Source: Helianthus annuus
Lineage: Eukaryota > Streptophyta > Magnoliopsida > Asterales > Asteraceae
DNA length: 64,000 bases
Direction of reading: 5' to 3'
Assembly: GCF_002127325.2 (NCBI RefSeq)
Contig: NC_035433.2
Span: forward strand, 121,984,088-122,048,087
Position numbers and translations under genes: made by a program. The notes under the pieces are model-generated. The model saw only the letters and a program-made list of their open reading frames with translations, was not told the origin of the DNA and searched no databases. Shown here one piece after another: positions 33,589 to 46,360 of this stretch; position 1 is the stretch's first letter, and each line of letters opens with the position of its first letter.

Positions 33589-34196
33589 CTAGAAGGATTT
33601 CCACGCGCGTTGCGGCGTGAATTTGGTTAATATTGTTTCGACTCATTACAGAATTGGTACAACACCGACACACAATATAGCGAACAAAAATTAAACTTGA
33701 AAAATAAATTCTTAATATGCCCGATTGGACACATGTTTTACATCTACGTCGATTGAAAACCATAAAAACCAATACCGATACCAAAACCGACGTTCAATCA
33801 AAATCAATGTGGTAACAATATTGTTGAGACGATATCAATTTGGTTGGTGATGGTACTCGCACAGCACTAACACTCGCTATAACTTACGATGTTAAAAATA
33901 CTCTATTGCCTATACGACTTCATATTTAGCGGAATTTATGCCGGAAGCCATAAAAACAAATATTGGTGCGACTAACGAAGTTGTTTGAACGGTATCAGTT
34001 CAATTCGCCATAGTAAAGAACAAAAAGTCTTTTATATATGACTCGTCGATTTTGAACAAAACTTATATCAAAACTAACATATATTAAAATTTTTAAGACA
34101 AAAGGTCACTTCCTAAATCCGAAAGTTAACAATAAAAGAAAATTAAATAATAAACTAATTATATTAGTATATCACTTCCTAAAATCTATATCTATA
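33589..34196 (-). mobile_element. second minus-strand Helitron 3' terminus and remnant
   Basis: The minus strand ends CACGCCGCAACGCGCGTGG, then AAATCCTTCTAG at 33589, a stem plus CTAG terminus resembling that at 38530-38563. The remainder is AT-rich and non-coding. Its 5' end is unknown. Confidence 0.4.
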
Positions 34197-34519
34197 TCTA
34201 TACTATATAATAAAAAAACCATGTTTGGGACACTTGTCATCATATTAGGCCATGTACTCTATCGATAATTATCATTTAGTTTAATATCTTCTAATTAATT
34301 AATTATAGATAATCTCCTACGAAATATTTCCCCGCCCTTTTTTCTCTAATTTAATTAATATCCTTAAATTACTCATGATCTTTTATTTTTTTAAATAAGC
34401 AATTCTTTTTCCACAAAATAATTAAAAGATAATTATACAATTGTATTGAATTTAATATAAATTTAATTATTAATTTTACACTTATACACAAAAGTTTATC
34501 TCTATTATAATAAATTAAA

Positions 34520-35841
34520 AAGTTAAATGCCATTTTAGTCCATGTGGTTTGGGTCATTTTGCCAGTTTAGTCCAAAGGTTTCATTTTTAACATCTGGATC
34601 CAAAAAAGTTTCATCGTTGCCATTTTGGTCCAACTGACTTAACCCCATCCATGCTTCTCAGTTAGTCAAGGGGTATTTTTGTCATTTTGTCTATTATTTT
34701 AATTAAAGGTTTATTTTTATCATTATTAAAACCCAGTTTAATAAACCACCACAAACCAAGTTTAATATAACATCTGAAACCACCACCGCCACCACACGCC
34801 CACTCCCAACCACCACTCCCTGCCTGCACCAGTGAAACCACCACCACCACCCACCCCTTTACGGATTCCAACTTCAAAACAGCAGCCTCAACACATGTAA
34901 CTCACATTGCAATTTACCCAACCCCTTTTCAATTCTGACTATCATTTTAAAAAGGATTCATTTAAGTTTAATCAAAATGAGACAGAACACAGCACGATAT
35001 CAAAACCACCACTCGTGGCAAACAATTTCCAATACTGGATCCTTTCAATTCCCATAATCAGTTTCAAGAAAACAAACTCATTAAAAGCTTACAATAACGT
35101 CAAATTACACAAAACAAGACTCGATTAACAACCCGAAAGTCGACCCAATAACGCACCTGATACACGCAATACACGAGAATCGAGGTAAAGAACCAGGTGT
35201 ATGGAACCCCCTGTTGAACCGGTGAAAGAGGAAAAGAAAAACACCGAGTGAGGGTTAGTGGCGGTCTGGTCGGAGGGTTTCAGTGTTGGTTGAATGACTG
35301 CAGAGGTGGTGAACCGGAGATGGAAGGTCGAGGCGGGGGTGAGGGTGATTTACGATATAACGGTGGCAGGTATGGTGGTTTCTGGTGGTGTGGAGCGCGA
35401 TGGAGGGTTTCAGGTGCGTGCAGGTGGTCGGAGGGTTAGAGTAATGGTGGTTGCAGCTAGGATTTTGCGAGTAGGCATGTTTCGTGCGGTGGATGTAGGG
35501 TTAGGGAATGGTGGTGATGGTGGAGGGGGAAAAAGATGACGGTGGTGGTTTGTAAGTTAAAAGGAGAGAGAGTGAGGAAAGAGAGGGGGAGAGAGAATAC
35601 ATATTTTTTTACACAATATTAAAACTGGGTATTAATAATGATAAAAATAAACCTTTAATTAAAATAATGGACAAAATGACAAAAATACCCCTTGACTAAC
35701 TGAGAAGCATGGATGGGGTTAAGTCAGTTGGACCAAAATGACAACGATGAAACCTTTTTGGATCCGGATGTTAAAAATGAAACCTTTGAACTAAACTGGC
35801 AAAATGACCCAAACCACAGGGACTAAAATGGCAATTAACTC
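34520..35841. mobile_element. non-autonomous MULE, 1.3 kb, long terminal inverted repeats
   Basis: Arms of about 215 bp are mirror copies (AGTTAAATGCCATTTTAGTC at the left, GGCAATTAACTC at the right) flanked by a perfect 9-bp duplication TAAATTAAA (34511-34519 and 35842-35850). The interior (about 34740-35620) has CCACCA-rich and GGTGGT-rich halves and open frames without a recognisable domain. It could be a Pack-MULE cargo of unknown origin. Confidence 0.85.
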
Positions 35842-35915
35842 TAAATTAAATAAGTATGGTCTAGAAAAAAATGTGGTTATTGCATTACGATAACTATTAC
35901 TATACATTATTACTA

Positions 35916-35917
35916 TA

Positions 35918-35969
<52 letters not shown>

Positions 35970-35992
35970 TATATATTATATATTATATATTA
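35916..35992. repeat. (TTA)n microsatellite
   Basis: About 16 TTA units followed by TATATATTA units. Confidence 0.9.
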
Positions 35993-36104
35993 ATAAACAA
36001 ATTGAAATGAATAGTGATTTTAATTTTAATATTATAATAATATATACTATATATTAATAAACGAATTAAAATATTTCAATAGTGATTTTAATATTATAAT
36101 AATA

Positions 36105-37709
36105 TCTATACTATATAATAAAAGAAACCTGATTTTGTACACGTGTCATTTATTGAAGATGTCTACATTTGTAATTTCCTACCTTTTACCCTTATCTCTT
36201 ATTTTATGAATATATCTATTATTCTATCTCTTATTTTCATATTGCATTTTTTAGTAAAAATTCATATAAAACTATTATGCGAGTAACTTAAATTATCACT
36301 TCTTCTTATTTATTTATGATTCATCCATTATGCTAAATCAACACACGAATTTATATAAATTAATAATATTATAAAACCATTAGTTGCTATGAATAATATA
36401 AAATATTGTGAGTAATAAAATATGTGAATGATAAATCAACTTAATATAAACTAGGATTGCGACCCTCCGCAATGCGGCGGGGATTCTTTAGTTATAACTA
36501 AGTCAATCTAGGACCCGCACGTTATGTTAAACCTGTCAAACGGGGAAAAATAGACGATGTAAAAACGTTCACCCACACACGCACGTTGCGTCGTGTTAAC
36601 TAGAAAAATTTAGAACGAAACGTAAAAACGTTAAACCAAAGACGCACGTTGCGATATGTTAAGTCACAAAATTTTAGAACCAAGCATAAAACGAAAAATT
36701 TGCGGAAAATGAAAACTATAAAGGACCAAAGTTGAAAGTAAAAAAAAGTTATGAGGATAGATTGCAAAAGATAAAAAGTTTTGGGTTAAAAGTAAAAAAA
36801 AAAAAAACAAATAGTTTTGAGTTAAAAGTAACTTATGAAATACTTTTGGGTGAAAAGTAAAAAAAAAATCAATTTTTTTTTGAAAAACCCACAAAGTCAA
36901 CGTTACGACAACCATATGCATAACCATTTTTTGTTCGAAAACCCCCCAAAGCACACCCCGCGTTGTGGCAGGGCGTAAAACGGTGTCAAATAGTATTAAT
37001 GTCACACAACCGTCATTGAACACCAACACTGACTCGACCTAGGATATGCGTGTTGCGACGAACCTGTCAAACATGGAAAAATAGAGGTAAAAAAGTTGAA
37101 ACACACATGCACGTTGTGTCGTATTAACTCGAAAAATTTAGATCTATACGTAAAACGAAAATTTGCGAAAGATGAAAAGTATAAGTGACAAAAGTTGTGA
37201 AGTTAAATTGCAAATAAGGAAAAGTTTTGGGCTAAGTTAAAAAAACAAATTATGTACGGTTAAAATTGTAAAAGGTAAAAACCTTTGGGTTAAAAATAAA
37301 AAATGAACTTTTTTTTGAAAAACATCCAAAGCACAATGTACAAGTGATGATACACAAAGAAGTTACAAAGTTATATATGGAATAATTATTTATAATCTAT
37401 TATTATATGATATTAGATTTTCTTAGAATACATGTTAACATCGTATTATCTCTTAAATAATTAAAATTGTTTTTTTATTATTTTTTTAAATAAGGGTAAT
37501 ATAAAAAAATGTAAAATATAAAATGACATTTATTTAACCCATGTAATAAACGAGATTTTAAATATATATTGTTTTATTATTTGATATATAAAATTACATT
37601 TATTCAACCCGTATAATAAACGAGATTTTTAAAGATATATATTTTTATATTATTTGGTATATAAAATTACATTTATTCAACCCGTGTAATACACAGGGTT
37701 CTAACCTAG
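36105..37709 (+). mobile_element. non-autonomous Helitron, 1.6 kb
   Basis: 5' TCTATACTATATAATAAAAG, 3' CCCGTGTAATACACAGGG, then TTCTAACCTAG. It is flanked by A (36104) and T (37710). The flanks rejoin into an AT-rich unit that also occurs uninterrupted just upstream (about 35985-36055), so the empty site is visible nearby. The interior contains a minus-strand Helitron terminus at 36451 and repeated GCACGTTGCG words. Confidence 0.75.
36451..37340 (-). mobile_element. nested minus-strand Helitron-like remnant
   Basis: On the minus strand the sequence ends CCCCGCCGCATTGCGGAGGG, then TCGCAATCCTAG at 36451, a stem plus CTAG terminus. Blocks near 36570, 36640 and 37110 repeat ACGCACGTTGCG-type stems next to CTAG or TTAAC, as if several 3' ends accumulated. 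The right limit is approximate. Confidence 0.4.
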
Positions 37710-37852
37710 TATACTATATATTAATAAACGAATTGAAATGAATAATGATTTTAATATTATAATAATATATAGTTTTTTAATACTTTTATTATTCTAATAT
37801 TATAATAGTAGTTATTTTCTTTATTTTTTATCTTTAATCTTTTTTTTAATAT

Positions 37853-38392
37853 CAGAGGTTGGGATAAGCTTGGTGTCAACCGGTATCGAACCAGTACTGG
37901 TATCGAAAATACCAGGACGTTTCTGCTCAGTATCAGTACATGTAGGTAAAAACCGACACTAATACAGAAAACGCCAAACGTTGGTGCCGAATTGATATTG
38001 GAAATCTTTGGTTCGGGAATTTTAGTGCTGCTACCCGGTACCATTTGCTCATCCCTAATCACGGTTATGGTACGAACAACGGTATCGTACAACTTTTTTT
38101 TTTTTTTTTGTTGATTTTCTTCAACTTTTAATTTTTTTCTTTTTTAGTTTCAGGGGTAGGGATGAACTGGTGCCAACCGATACAGAATCAGTACTGATAC
38201 CAAAAATACTGGTTAGGGTACCGGTATATGAAGGTAAAAAACAGTAGTGAACCGGTACCAGGAACGCCAAAAGTCGGTACCGAATTGGTACATAAGATCT
38301 TTCGGTTCGGCAAATTTGGTACCGGTACCCAGAACAATTTGCTCATCTCTGACCACGGGTTTCATACGAACAACATCGTTACCATACAACGT
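37853..38392. repeat. directly duplicated MITE-like unit (two copies, about 240 bp each)
   Basis: Copy 1 (37853-38093) and copy 2 (38151-38392) share GGGATRARCT.GTGYCAACCG, then CAGTACTG.TA.C, AACGCCAAA.GT.GGT.CCGAAT and TTTGCTCATC. Both are rich in GGTACCGGTA words, a hallmark of a foldback MITE family. Confidence 0.65.
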
Positions 38393-38524
38393 TTTTGGTT
38401 GATTTTCTTTCGGTTATCTTTTAGTGTTTTTTTCTACATTTTCTTTGTATTCTTGTCAGCAGTTTCGTTCGCAACACGCTCGTAGTGATTTCAAAACACA
38501 TGTAAACACAGACTAAATAACCAA

Positions 38525-38563
38525 AGAAATGCGCCGCAACGCGGCGAAATTCTTTAAACCTAG
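38525..38563 (+). mobile_element. Helitron 3' terminus
   Basis: Stem GCGCCGCAACGCGGCG followed by AAATTCTTTAAACCTAG before T. It is the plus-strand counterpart of the termini at 33589 and 36451. Its 5' end is not identified. Confidence 0.5.
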
Positions 38564-39227
38564 TATTTATTAATACATTGTATGTGTTTCATAATGCTAA
38601 ATATACATCTAATCTGTATCATTTTTAGGATGGTTATTAAATATCATGGATTTGATAGTATAAATTTTATATAAATATCATTGGTTTTGTATTTTTTTTC
38701 TAAACGGTAAATTTCTTTACACATGACGTCTTTAGCACTTGAACCCAAGAACTCCCCCTCTCCAAGTGTTTAAAATTTTGTCTTTATCAATTGACCATGT
38801 TCTTTATGTTTAAGTATTACTTATATATTTTCTAATTAATAGGTGTAGCACACGGGTACTTAAACATATTATGTATATATTTCCTAACTAAATTCATAAA
38901 AGATAGCCGGCTTATAGCCTAGCGCTATCATGACGTCTAATAAACGTGTTTCTACAAATTATCTACAGAGCTGCATAAAATACTGTTTCTACAAATTCTT
39001 TACAAAACTGAATAAAATACTTTTATTATTATTGTTGTTATCATCATTATTTTGCGTCATATGTTATATTTAGTGAGCCAAGATTTATTTGCCCTCTTAT
39101 TTTACTCTGTTTCGGATTTTATTATTATTATTCAATTTTAAAATTTTTGTTAAAAAAATCAATAATATCTTATCACAAAAACCATGTTATCATGTTTTAA
39201 TCTTCATTATTAAATATATTTATTTTA

Positions 39228-39527
39228 GATTTAGTTACTGTTTTCGTCCATGTGGTTTGTCAAAAATCACTATTTCAGTTTATTAGTTTAAAAATTGTGA
39301 TTTCAGTCCCTGTGGTTTCCCTTTCATAACCATTTCAGTCCATATAGTTTCACTTTCGTAACCATTTTAATCCATAATTTTGTCAGGTACAGGGACTGAA
39401 ATGGTTATGAAATGGACTAAAATGGTTACGAAAGTGAAACCACAGGGACTGAAATCACAATTTTTAAACTAATGGATTGAAATAGTGATTTTTTACAAAC
39501 CATAGGGACGAAAACAGTAATTAACTC
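39228..39527. mobile_element. MULE-type foldback MITE
   Basis: The right end GAAAACAGTAATTAACTC and the left GATTTAGTTACTGTTTTC are complementary. The element is flanked by a perfect 9-bp duplication TTTATTTTA (39219-39227 and 39528-39536). It lies just inside a Helitron 3' end. Confidence 0.85.
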
Positions 39528-39656
39528 TTTATTTTATTTAACCCGTATAATACACGGGGTTCTAACCTAGTATACATATAAATTCATTTGGACTTCCCCT
39601 TATCCGCATGAAATTAAATAAAGTCACCAATAAATTCATAAGCATATAAAAAAAAA

Positions 39657-41255
<1,599 letters not shown>

Positions 41256-41525
41256 TAAAAAACAACAAAACGATGTGCATGGTGGATGTTTTCCACGTGG
41301 AAGGATCAACTTTTTTTTCCTTTGACACAAATTTGTAAACAATCGAAAATTACTAAACTATCCGATCATTGTTACACCGACTTTTATGGATTAATAATTA
41401 ATAGAGTAAATTGCCATTTTAGTCCTTGAGTTTTGTCCAAATTTGTCATTTTAGTCCAAATAGTTTTTTTTGCCCCTGGGTCTCTAACTTTTCCCTTTTG
41501 TTGCCATTTTGATCACATACACTAA

Positions 41526-42620
41526 GGGGGTGTTTGTTTTTTATGAAAAGCACTTCGAAACCTCTTATGTCTTCCTCACGCAGACCACGCGCAGACGTTT
41601 GAGTCTGCAGCGTGTTTGTTTTTTAGAAGTGATTTCATTAAAAAACCACTTCCAAACCTCTTCTTCGCACAGACGTTGCCTCAAGTCTTCACACCTCTTC
41701 CAAACCTCTGCACATCTCAAAAAACCCTAGTTTTCTTCTTCTCCAAAGCGAAACCTGCCTCACGTCCGCTTCTTCTCCACAGCCTACCTAACGTCGCTTC
41801 TTCTCCACAGTGACCCCCATTCTTCCCTTCGATTTCTCCATCAAATCGTAAGTCCACTCTTCTTCTCCGATTGACTCGTCGATTTCTCAGTCAAATCATA
41901 AGTCCACTCTTCTTCTCCGATTGAATCGTCAGAGGGAAAGATGGTGTTTGGTTTGGATTTCACGGTGGTGGTTCGAAATGGTGGTCCGATTGACTCGTCA
42001 GAGGGGAAGATGGTGTTTGGTTTGGATTTCACGGTGGTGGTTCGAAGTGGTGGTCCGATTGACTCGTCGGAGGGGAAGAAGGAAGGAAGATAATACAGTA
42101 ATCGATCTCTCCACTCAATCGTAAGTCCACTCTTCTTCTCCACTCAGAAGTCCGAAGTCTTTAATTTTGTGGGTTTTGGGTTATTGCTATATGAAGTCCA
42201 ATTACAATGTTCTGGAGTCTTTAATTTTGTGCATTTGATGATGTTCTGAAGTTCAATCGCAATGTTCTGTTTTGATAATGTTCTGAAGTTCAATCGCAAT
42301 GTTCTGTTATTTGTTTAAAGTTCATTCGCATTTGATAATTGTGTTTAAGGTATACCATTAATTAGCATGAATGATATAAGAACTAAGAATGGTAATTTTG
42401 TTCATGTTTTTGAACTGTACACATGAAGAATTGTTTTAAACTTTGATGACAAGAACATGTTCTTCAACTAACAGTTGAATGAACTTATTAGAACTTAAAA
42501 AAAACAAACAGTCTTCTTCTTGCAGACTGCAGAGGTTTGGTCCAACTCTTCAGCTGCAGATGTCTGCAGATGTGGTCCGCAGACTGCAGACGTTTTACCT
42601 CTTCAAAAACAAACATCACC
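41526..42620. mobile_element. PIF/Harbinger-like element inserted in the foldback MULE
   Basis: Ends GGGGGTGTTTGTTTTTTA and TTCAAAAACAAACATCACC are imperfect inverted repeats flanked by TAA on both sides (41523-41525, 42621-42623), the 3-bp duplication expected for PIF/Harbinger. The other MULE arm (about 43575-43615) shows the same sequence without the insertion, proving the junctions. Internal CTGCAGAC-rich subterminal repeats. No transposase. Confidence 0.85.
41829..42083. repeat. 69-bp tandem repeat inside the PIF-like element
   Basis: Units starting CGATTGACTCGTCAGAGGGG and containing GGATTTCACGGTGGTGGTTC begin at 41918, 41987 and 42056 (the last partial). A related 48-bp pair (CAAATCGTAAGTCCACTC) precedes them. 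Confidence 0.8.
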
Positions 42621-42768
42621 TAACTCCATCTTTAACCAGGGGTATTTTGGGGATTTTCATTTTAAATGTTTTCAATTGCCATTTTGACCCAATTCAAAAA
42701 AATCAAAAAAATTCCAAAAAATTCTAAAAAATAATAAAAATTCTAAAAATCCAAAAAATCCGTTTCGG

Positions 42769-43405
42769 CGCGAACCGTTTCGAACCCGAACCGTTTCGAG
42801 CTGAAACGTTTCGACGCGAACCGTTTCGACCCGTACCGTTTCGACCCGAACCGTTTCGAGCTGAACCGTTTCGACGCGAACCGTTTCGACCCGTACCGTT
42901 TCGACCCGAACCGTTTCGAGCCGTACCGTTTCGACCCGTACCGTTTCGAGCCGTACCGTTTAGACCCGTACCGTTTCGACCCGTACCGTTTCGAGCTGAA
43001 CCGTTTCAACGCGAACCGTTTCGACCCGTACCGTTTCGAGCTGAACCGTTTCGACGCGAACCGTTTCGAGCTGAACCGTTTCGAACGGAACCGTTTCGAG
43101 CTGAACCGTTTCGAGCCGAACCGTTTCGAGCCAAACCGTTTCTAACTGAACCGTATCGACGCGAACCGTTTCGACCCGTCCCGTTTCGACCCGAACCGTT
43201 TCGAGCTGAATCGTTTCGACGCGAACCGTGCCTCGAAACGGTACGGGTCGAAACGGTCCAGCTCGAAACGGTTCGGTTCGAAACGGTACGGGTCGAAACG
43301 GTTCGCGTCGAAACGGCTCAGCTCGAAACGGTTCGGGTCGACACGGTACGGGTCGAAACGGTTCGCGTCGAAACGGTTCGGGTTCGAAACGGTTCGCGCC
43401 GAAAT
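42769..43405. repeat. 15-bp CGTTTCGA minisatellite, inverting at about 43228
   Basis: About 30 units of GAACCGTTTCGACCC or its variants (GTACCGTTTCGAGCT, GAACCGTTTCGACGC) run to about 43227. Roughly 12 units follow in the opposite orientation (GGTTCGGGTCGAAAC). Each unit has two or more CpGs in otherwise AT-rich DNA, and the inverted halves can form a long hairpin. The 5-residue repeats in the open frames are a by-product, not a protein. Confidence 0.92.
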
Positions 43406-43828
43406 GGATTTTTTGTATTTTTTTAGAATTTTTTAGAATTTTTATGATTTTTTAGAATTTTTATTATTTTTTAGAATTTTTTGGAATTTTTTTGATTTTT
43501 TGAAATGTTTTTGATTTTTTGGAATTGGATCAAAATGGCAATTGAAAACATTTAAAATGAAAATCCCCAAAATACCCCTGGTTAAAGATGGAGTTAGTGT
43601 ATGTGATCAAAATGGCAACAAAAGGGAAAAGTCAGGGACTCAGAGGCAAAAAAAAACTATTTGGACTAAAATGACAAATTTAGACAAAACACAGAGACTA
43701 AACTGGCAATTAACTCTAATTAATAAGTGATACAATTTTGATGTGAATAGTAAAATTATAAAATAAAGTTTATAGGTATTTAACTAAAATATCGTAAATA
43801 GTTTATTTAGATTTCGTATATAAGACTG

Positions 43829-45175
43829 CTAGGTTAGAACCCCGTGTAATACACGGGTTAAATAAATATAATTTTATGTATTAAATAATAAAAAAAATAT
43901 TTTTAAAACCTCGTTATTTACACGGGTTGAATAAATGTAATTTTATATACCAAATAATATAAAATATATCTTTAAAAATCTAATTTATTACATGGGTTGA
44001 ATAAATGTAATTTTATACTTTATATATTAAATAATAAAAAGTTATATCTTTAAGAACCCTGTGTATTGTACGGGTTGAGTAAATTTAATATTATATATTA
44101 AATAATGAAAAAAGTTACATTTTTAAGAACGTATTGTATGGGTTGAGCACATGTAATTTTATATACCAATCAATAAAAAGTTATATCTTATTATATCTTT
44201 ATAAACCCTGTGTATTATAAAACCTTTGGACTAAACTGACAAAATGGCCCAAACCACAGGGACTAAAATGACATTTAACTCTTTACATTATATTAATTTA
44301 TATTTAGTGTACATCTTTTGTTAATGTCAAGATAAATAATTTTGAATTCTAATAAATATTTCAAAAGATTATATTATCTGCTATTCGAATTGTTTAAATT
44401 TAATTTTATAATTATTTTTTAATTAATATTAATTATCTATAATTAAGTAGGAGATAAAGATGAGAAAACTAAAAAATAGATTGCTCCAATGAATGACATG
44501 TGTCCCAAAGTTGGTTTCTTTTATTATATATTATAGATTATAGATATAGATTATAGATTATAGATATAGATATAAATTATAGATTATAGACATAAAATAT
44601 ATCTTTAAAAATCTTATTTATTACATGGGTTGAATAAATGTAATTTTATACTTTATATATTAAATAATAAAAAGTTATATCTTTAAGAACCATGTGTATT
44701 GTACGGGTTGAGTAAATTTAATATTATATATTAAATAATGAAAAAAGTTACATTTTTAAGAACCTCATGTATTGTATGGGTTGAGCAAATGTAATTTTAT
44801 ATACCAATCAATAAAAAGTTATATCTTATTATATCTTTATAAACCCTGTGTATTATAAAACCTTTGGATTAAACTGACAAAATGGCCCAAACCACAGGGA
44901 CTAAAATGACATTTAACACTTTACATTATATTAATTTATATATAGTGTACATCTTTTGTTAATGTCAAGATAAATAATTTTGAATTCTAATAAATATTTC
45001 AAAAGATTATATTATCTGCTATTTGAATTGTTTAAATTTAATTTTATAATTATTTTTTAATTAATATTAATTATCTATAATTAAGTAGGAGATAGAGATG
45101 AGAAAATTAAAAAATAGATGGCTCCAATGAATGACATGTGTCCCAAAGTTGGTTTCTTTTATTATATAGTATAGA
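43829..45175 (-). mobile_element. non-autonomous Helitron, minus strand, with internal duplication
   Basis: On the minus strand it starts TCTATACTATATAATAAAAG (45175 downward) after A and ends CCCGTGTATTACACGGGG, then TTCTAACCTAG at 43829. It holds two direct copies of a roughly 580-bp segment, each with a one-armed MULE remnant. Confidence 0.75.
43960..45175. repeat. 580-bp direct duplication within the Helitron
   Basis: 43960-44540 and 44592-45175 are nearly identical (shared TAAAATATATCTTTAAAAAT, ACGGGTTGAGTAAATTTAAT and GAATGACATGTGTCCCAAAG), separated by a TAGATATAGATTA-rich spacer. Both include the same MULE arm (44222-44283 and 44862-44924), so the duplication is younger than that insertion. 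Confidence 0.9.
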
Positions 45176-45230
45176 TATCCATGTAAACACACTTTTTTTC
45201 CTACTTATAGATGACAACTGAACCTAAAAT

Positions 45231-45610
45231 CATGGTTGTAAAACAAGGTTTTTAAAGCCGAGTACTCTCTGAGTAAGTGCTACAAGGTAGTCTGTCGAGA
45301 CAACTTTCTTCAACTTCGCTTAATTACTCAGAATCCGATCAAACGCGATCAACCTTGGTTAGTAGGTCAACTTGGACCGAGTTTAACTTTAAAAAAACTT
45401 AATTTCTATGTCTATCATATTAAAGAATTAATAACATTTTCACGCATTTTGTTATAAATATTTGTAAATTTATGTTATTTGACATATATTTAATTTCCGA
45501 AAACTAATTTATTTATAATTTAACATGTCCGAGTACTCCCCGAGTGCTCTCCGCCTAGGCCGAGTACTCTCAACTCCCTGGTCGACCGCCTAGCGACTTT
45601 TGCAGCTATG
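45231..45610. mobile_element. hAT MITE (GAGTACTC family), left copy
   Basis: Ends CATGGTTGTAAAACAAGG and GCGACTTTTGCAGCTATG. Flanks CCTAAAAT and CCTAAAAC match at 7 of 8. Arms are rich in CCGAGTACTC words. Confidence 0.78.
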
Positions 45611-45807
45611 CCTAAAACCTATAATATCACAGACAAGTATCCAGATATGTTAATAGTTTTAAAAACATTTGCAGGTACGAGACGGATATGGTATTATGTG
45701 ATACTAAACACGATAACCCAAAAACACATACCCTATTACCCAAATATTACCATAAACATTTTTTCATAGTCCTTAGGCTACTAACCCAATTGTTTTTTAA
45801 AATTTTG
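45611..45807. other. no gene
   Basis: AT-rich spacer between the MITE and the coding fragment. No domain seen. Confidence 0.35.
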
Positions 45808-46214
45808 TGTCTTTGGAAGGGAGATCTACACTTCGATCAGCCGACATTCTGGTCCTTGGATAGGTAGGAGGAAAACATGTATGTGTGGATCTAACGGGGG
45901 TTTCCCCGCTTGTGCGCTTAGGAGGTAGTGCTTTCACGGTGGGTCAGGCTGCTTTAAAGGCTGTTTCGGGTAAAGTGACCAAACACGAGAAAACGTGCCT
46001 TGACAACCAGCACGTGTTTATCCCGTTTGCTTTTGATACTTTTGGTTTTCTGGCGCAAGAGGTCGTGGACCTACTTAGTCGAGTTCAAAGGGTCATGCAT
46101 AGTAATGTTATGACCCCGATGTCTATGGATGTAGTTTTTAGAAGACTTAGTTTTGCTATTCAAAAAGGGGTAGCGGCGCAACTTGTTGCCCGTTTACCAA
46201 CTATCTCGATGTAA
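45808..46214 (+). pseudogene. C-terminal fragment of a plant retroelement-type protein
   Basis: One frame reads LRSADILVLG, a TAG at 45861, then VGGKHVCVDLTGVSPL, and continues openly to TAA 46214 with FIPFAFDTFGFL and FAIQKGVAAQLVARLP. I recall this conserved ending (RPADLLVY..VCVDLTG.. FGFLA..FAI.KGVAAQLV.RLP) from many repetitive plant proteins annotated as reverse-transcriptase-like or auxilin-like. The AD..V and VCVDLT strands resemble a restriction-endonuclease-like core, which is inference. It lacks the N-terminal part, and one Trp codon appears to have become the stop. It lies between two inverted hAT MITEs. Confidence 0.6.
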
Positions 46215-46360
46215 TTTCGTAACGTATATATATGTCTAATAATAAAATGAAAGTCATTTAAAGTGATAACATTATAAAAAAGTTAGAATAGTAAAAAGTA
46301 TAGATGAATTTCTAACGAAAATTTTTCAATTGACTAATTAGTGTATCTAACAGTTATGAG

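Larger units (their letters stand above)
34197..39570 (+). mobile_element. composite Helitron region (possible single 5.4-kb element)
   Basis: The left end TCTATACTATATAATAAAAA at 34197 is the same 5' terminus as at 36105. The right end at 39570 has CCCGTATAATACACGGGG, then TTCTAACCTAG before T. Between them lie a MULE (34520), a complete Helitron (36105-37709), two other Helitron 3' termini, duplicated MITEs and a MULE (39228). Pairing of these outer ends is a guess, and they could belong to two elements. Confidence 0.35.
41404..43716. mobile_element. foldback MULE, 2.3 kb, with minisatellite hairpin
   Basis: Outer arms mirror each other: GAGTAAATTGCCATTTTAGTC at the left against the right end GGCAATTAACTC, with shared GATCACATACACTAA and CTCCATCTTTAACC blocks. 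They are flanked by a perfect 9-bp duplication TAATTAATA (41395-41403 and 43717-43725). The left arm hosts a PIF-like element (41526-42620). The centre is a 15-bp minisatellite that inverts near 43228. No transposase. Confidence 0.88.

Noticed and set aside
35248..35539. Gly/Arg-rich open frames
   Set aside because: They lie in the GGTGGT-rich half of a MULE interior. Composition explains the openness and there is no domain.
42743..43455. Open frames encoding KRYGS/KRFAS or RNGSA peptide repeats
   Set aside because: By-products of the 15-bp minisatellite, with no start context and no non-repeat domain.
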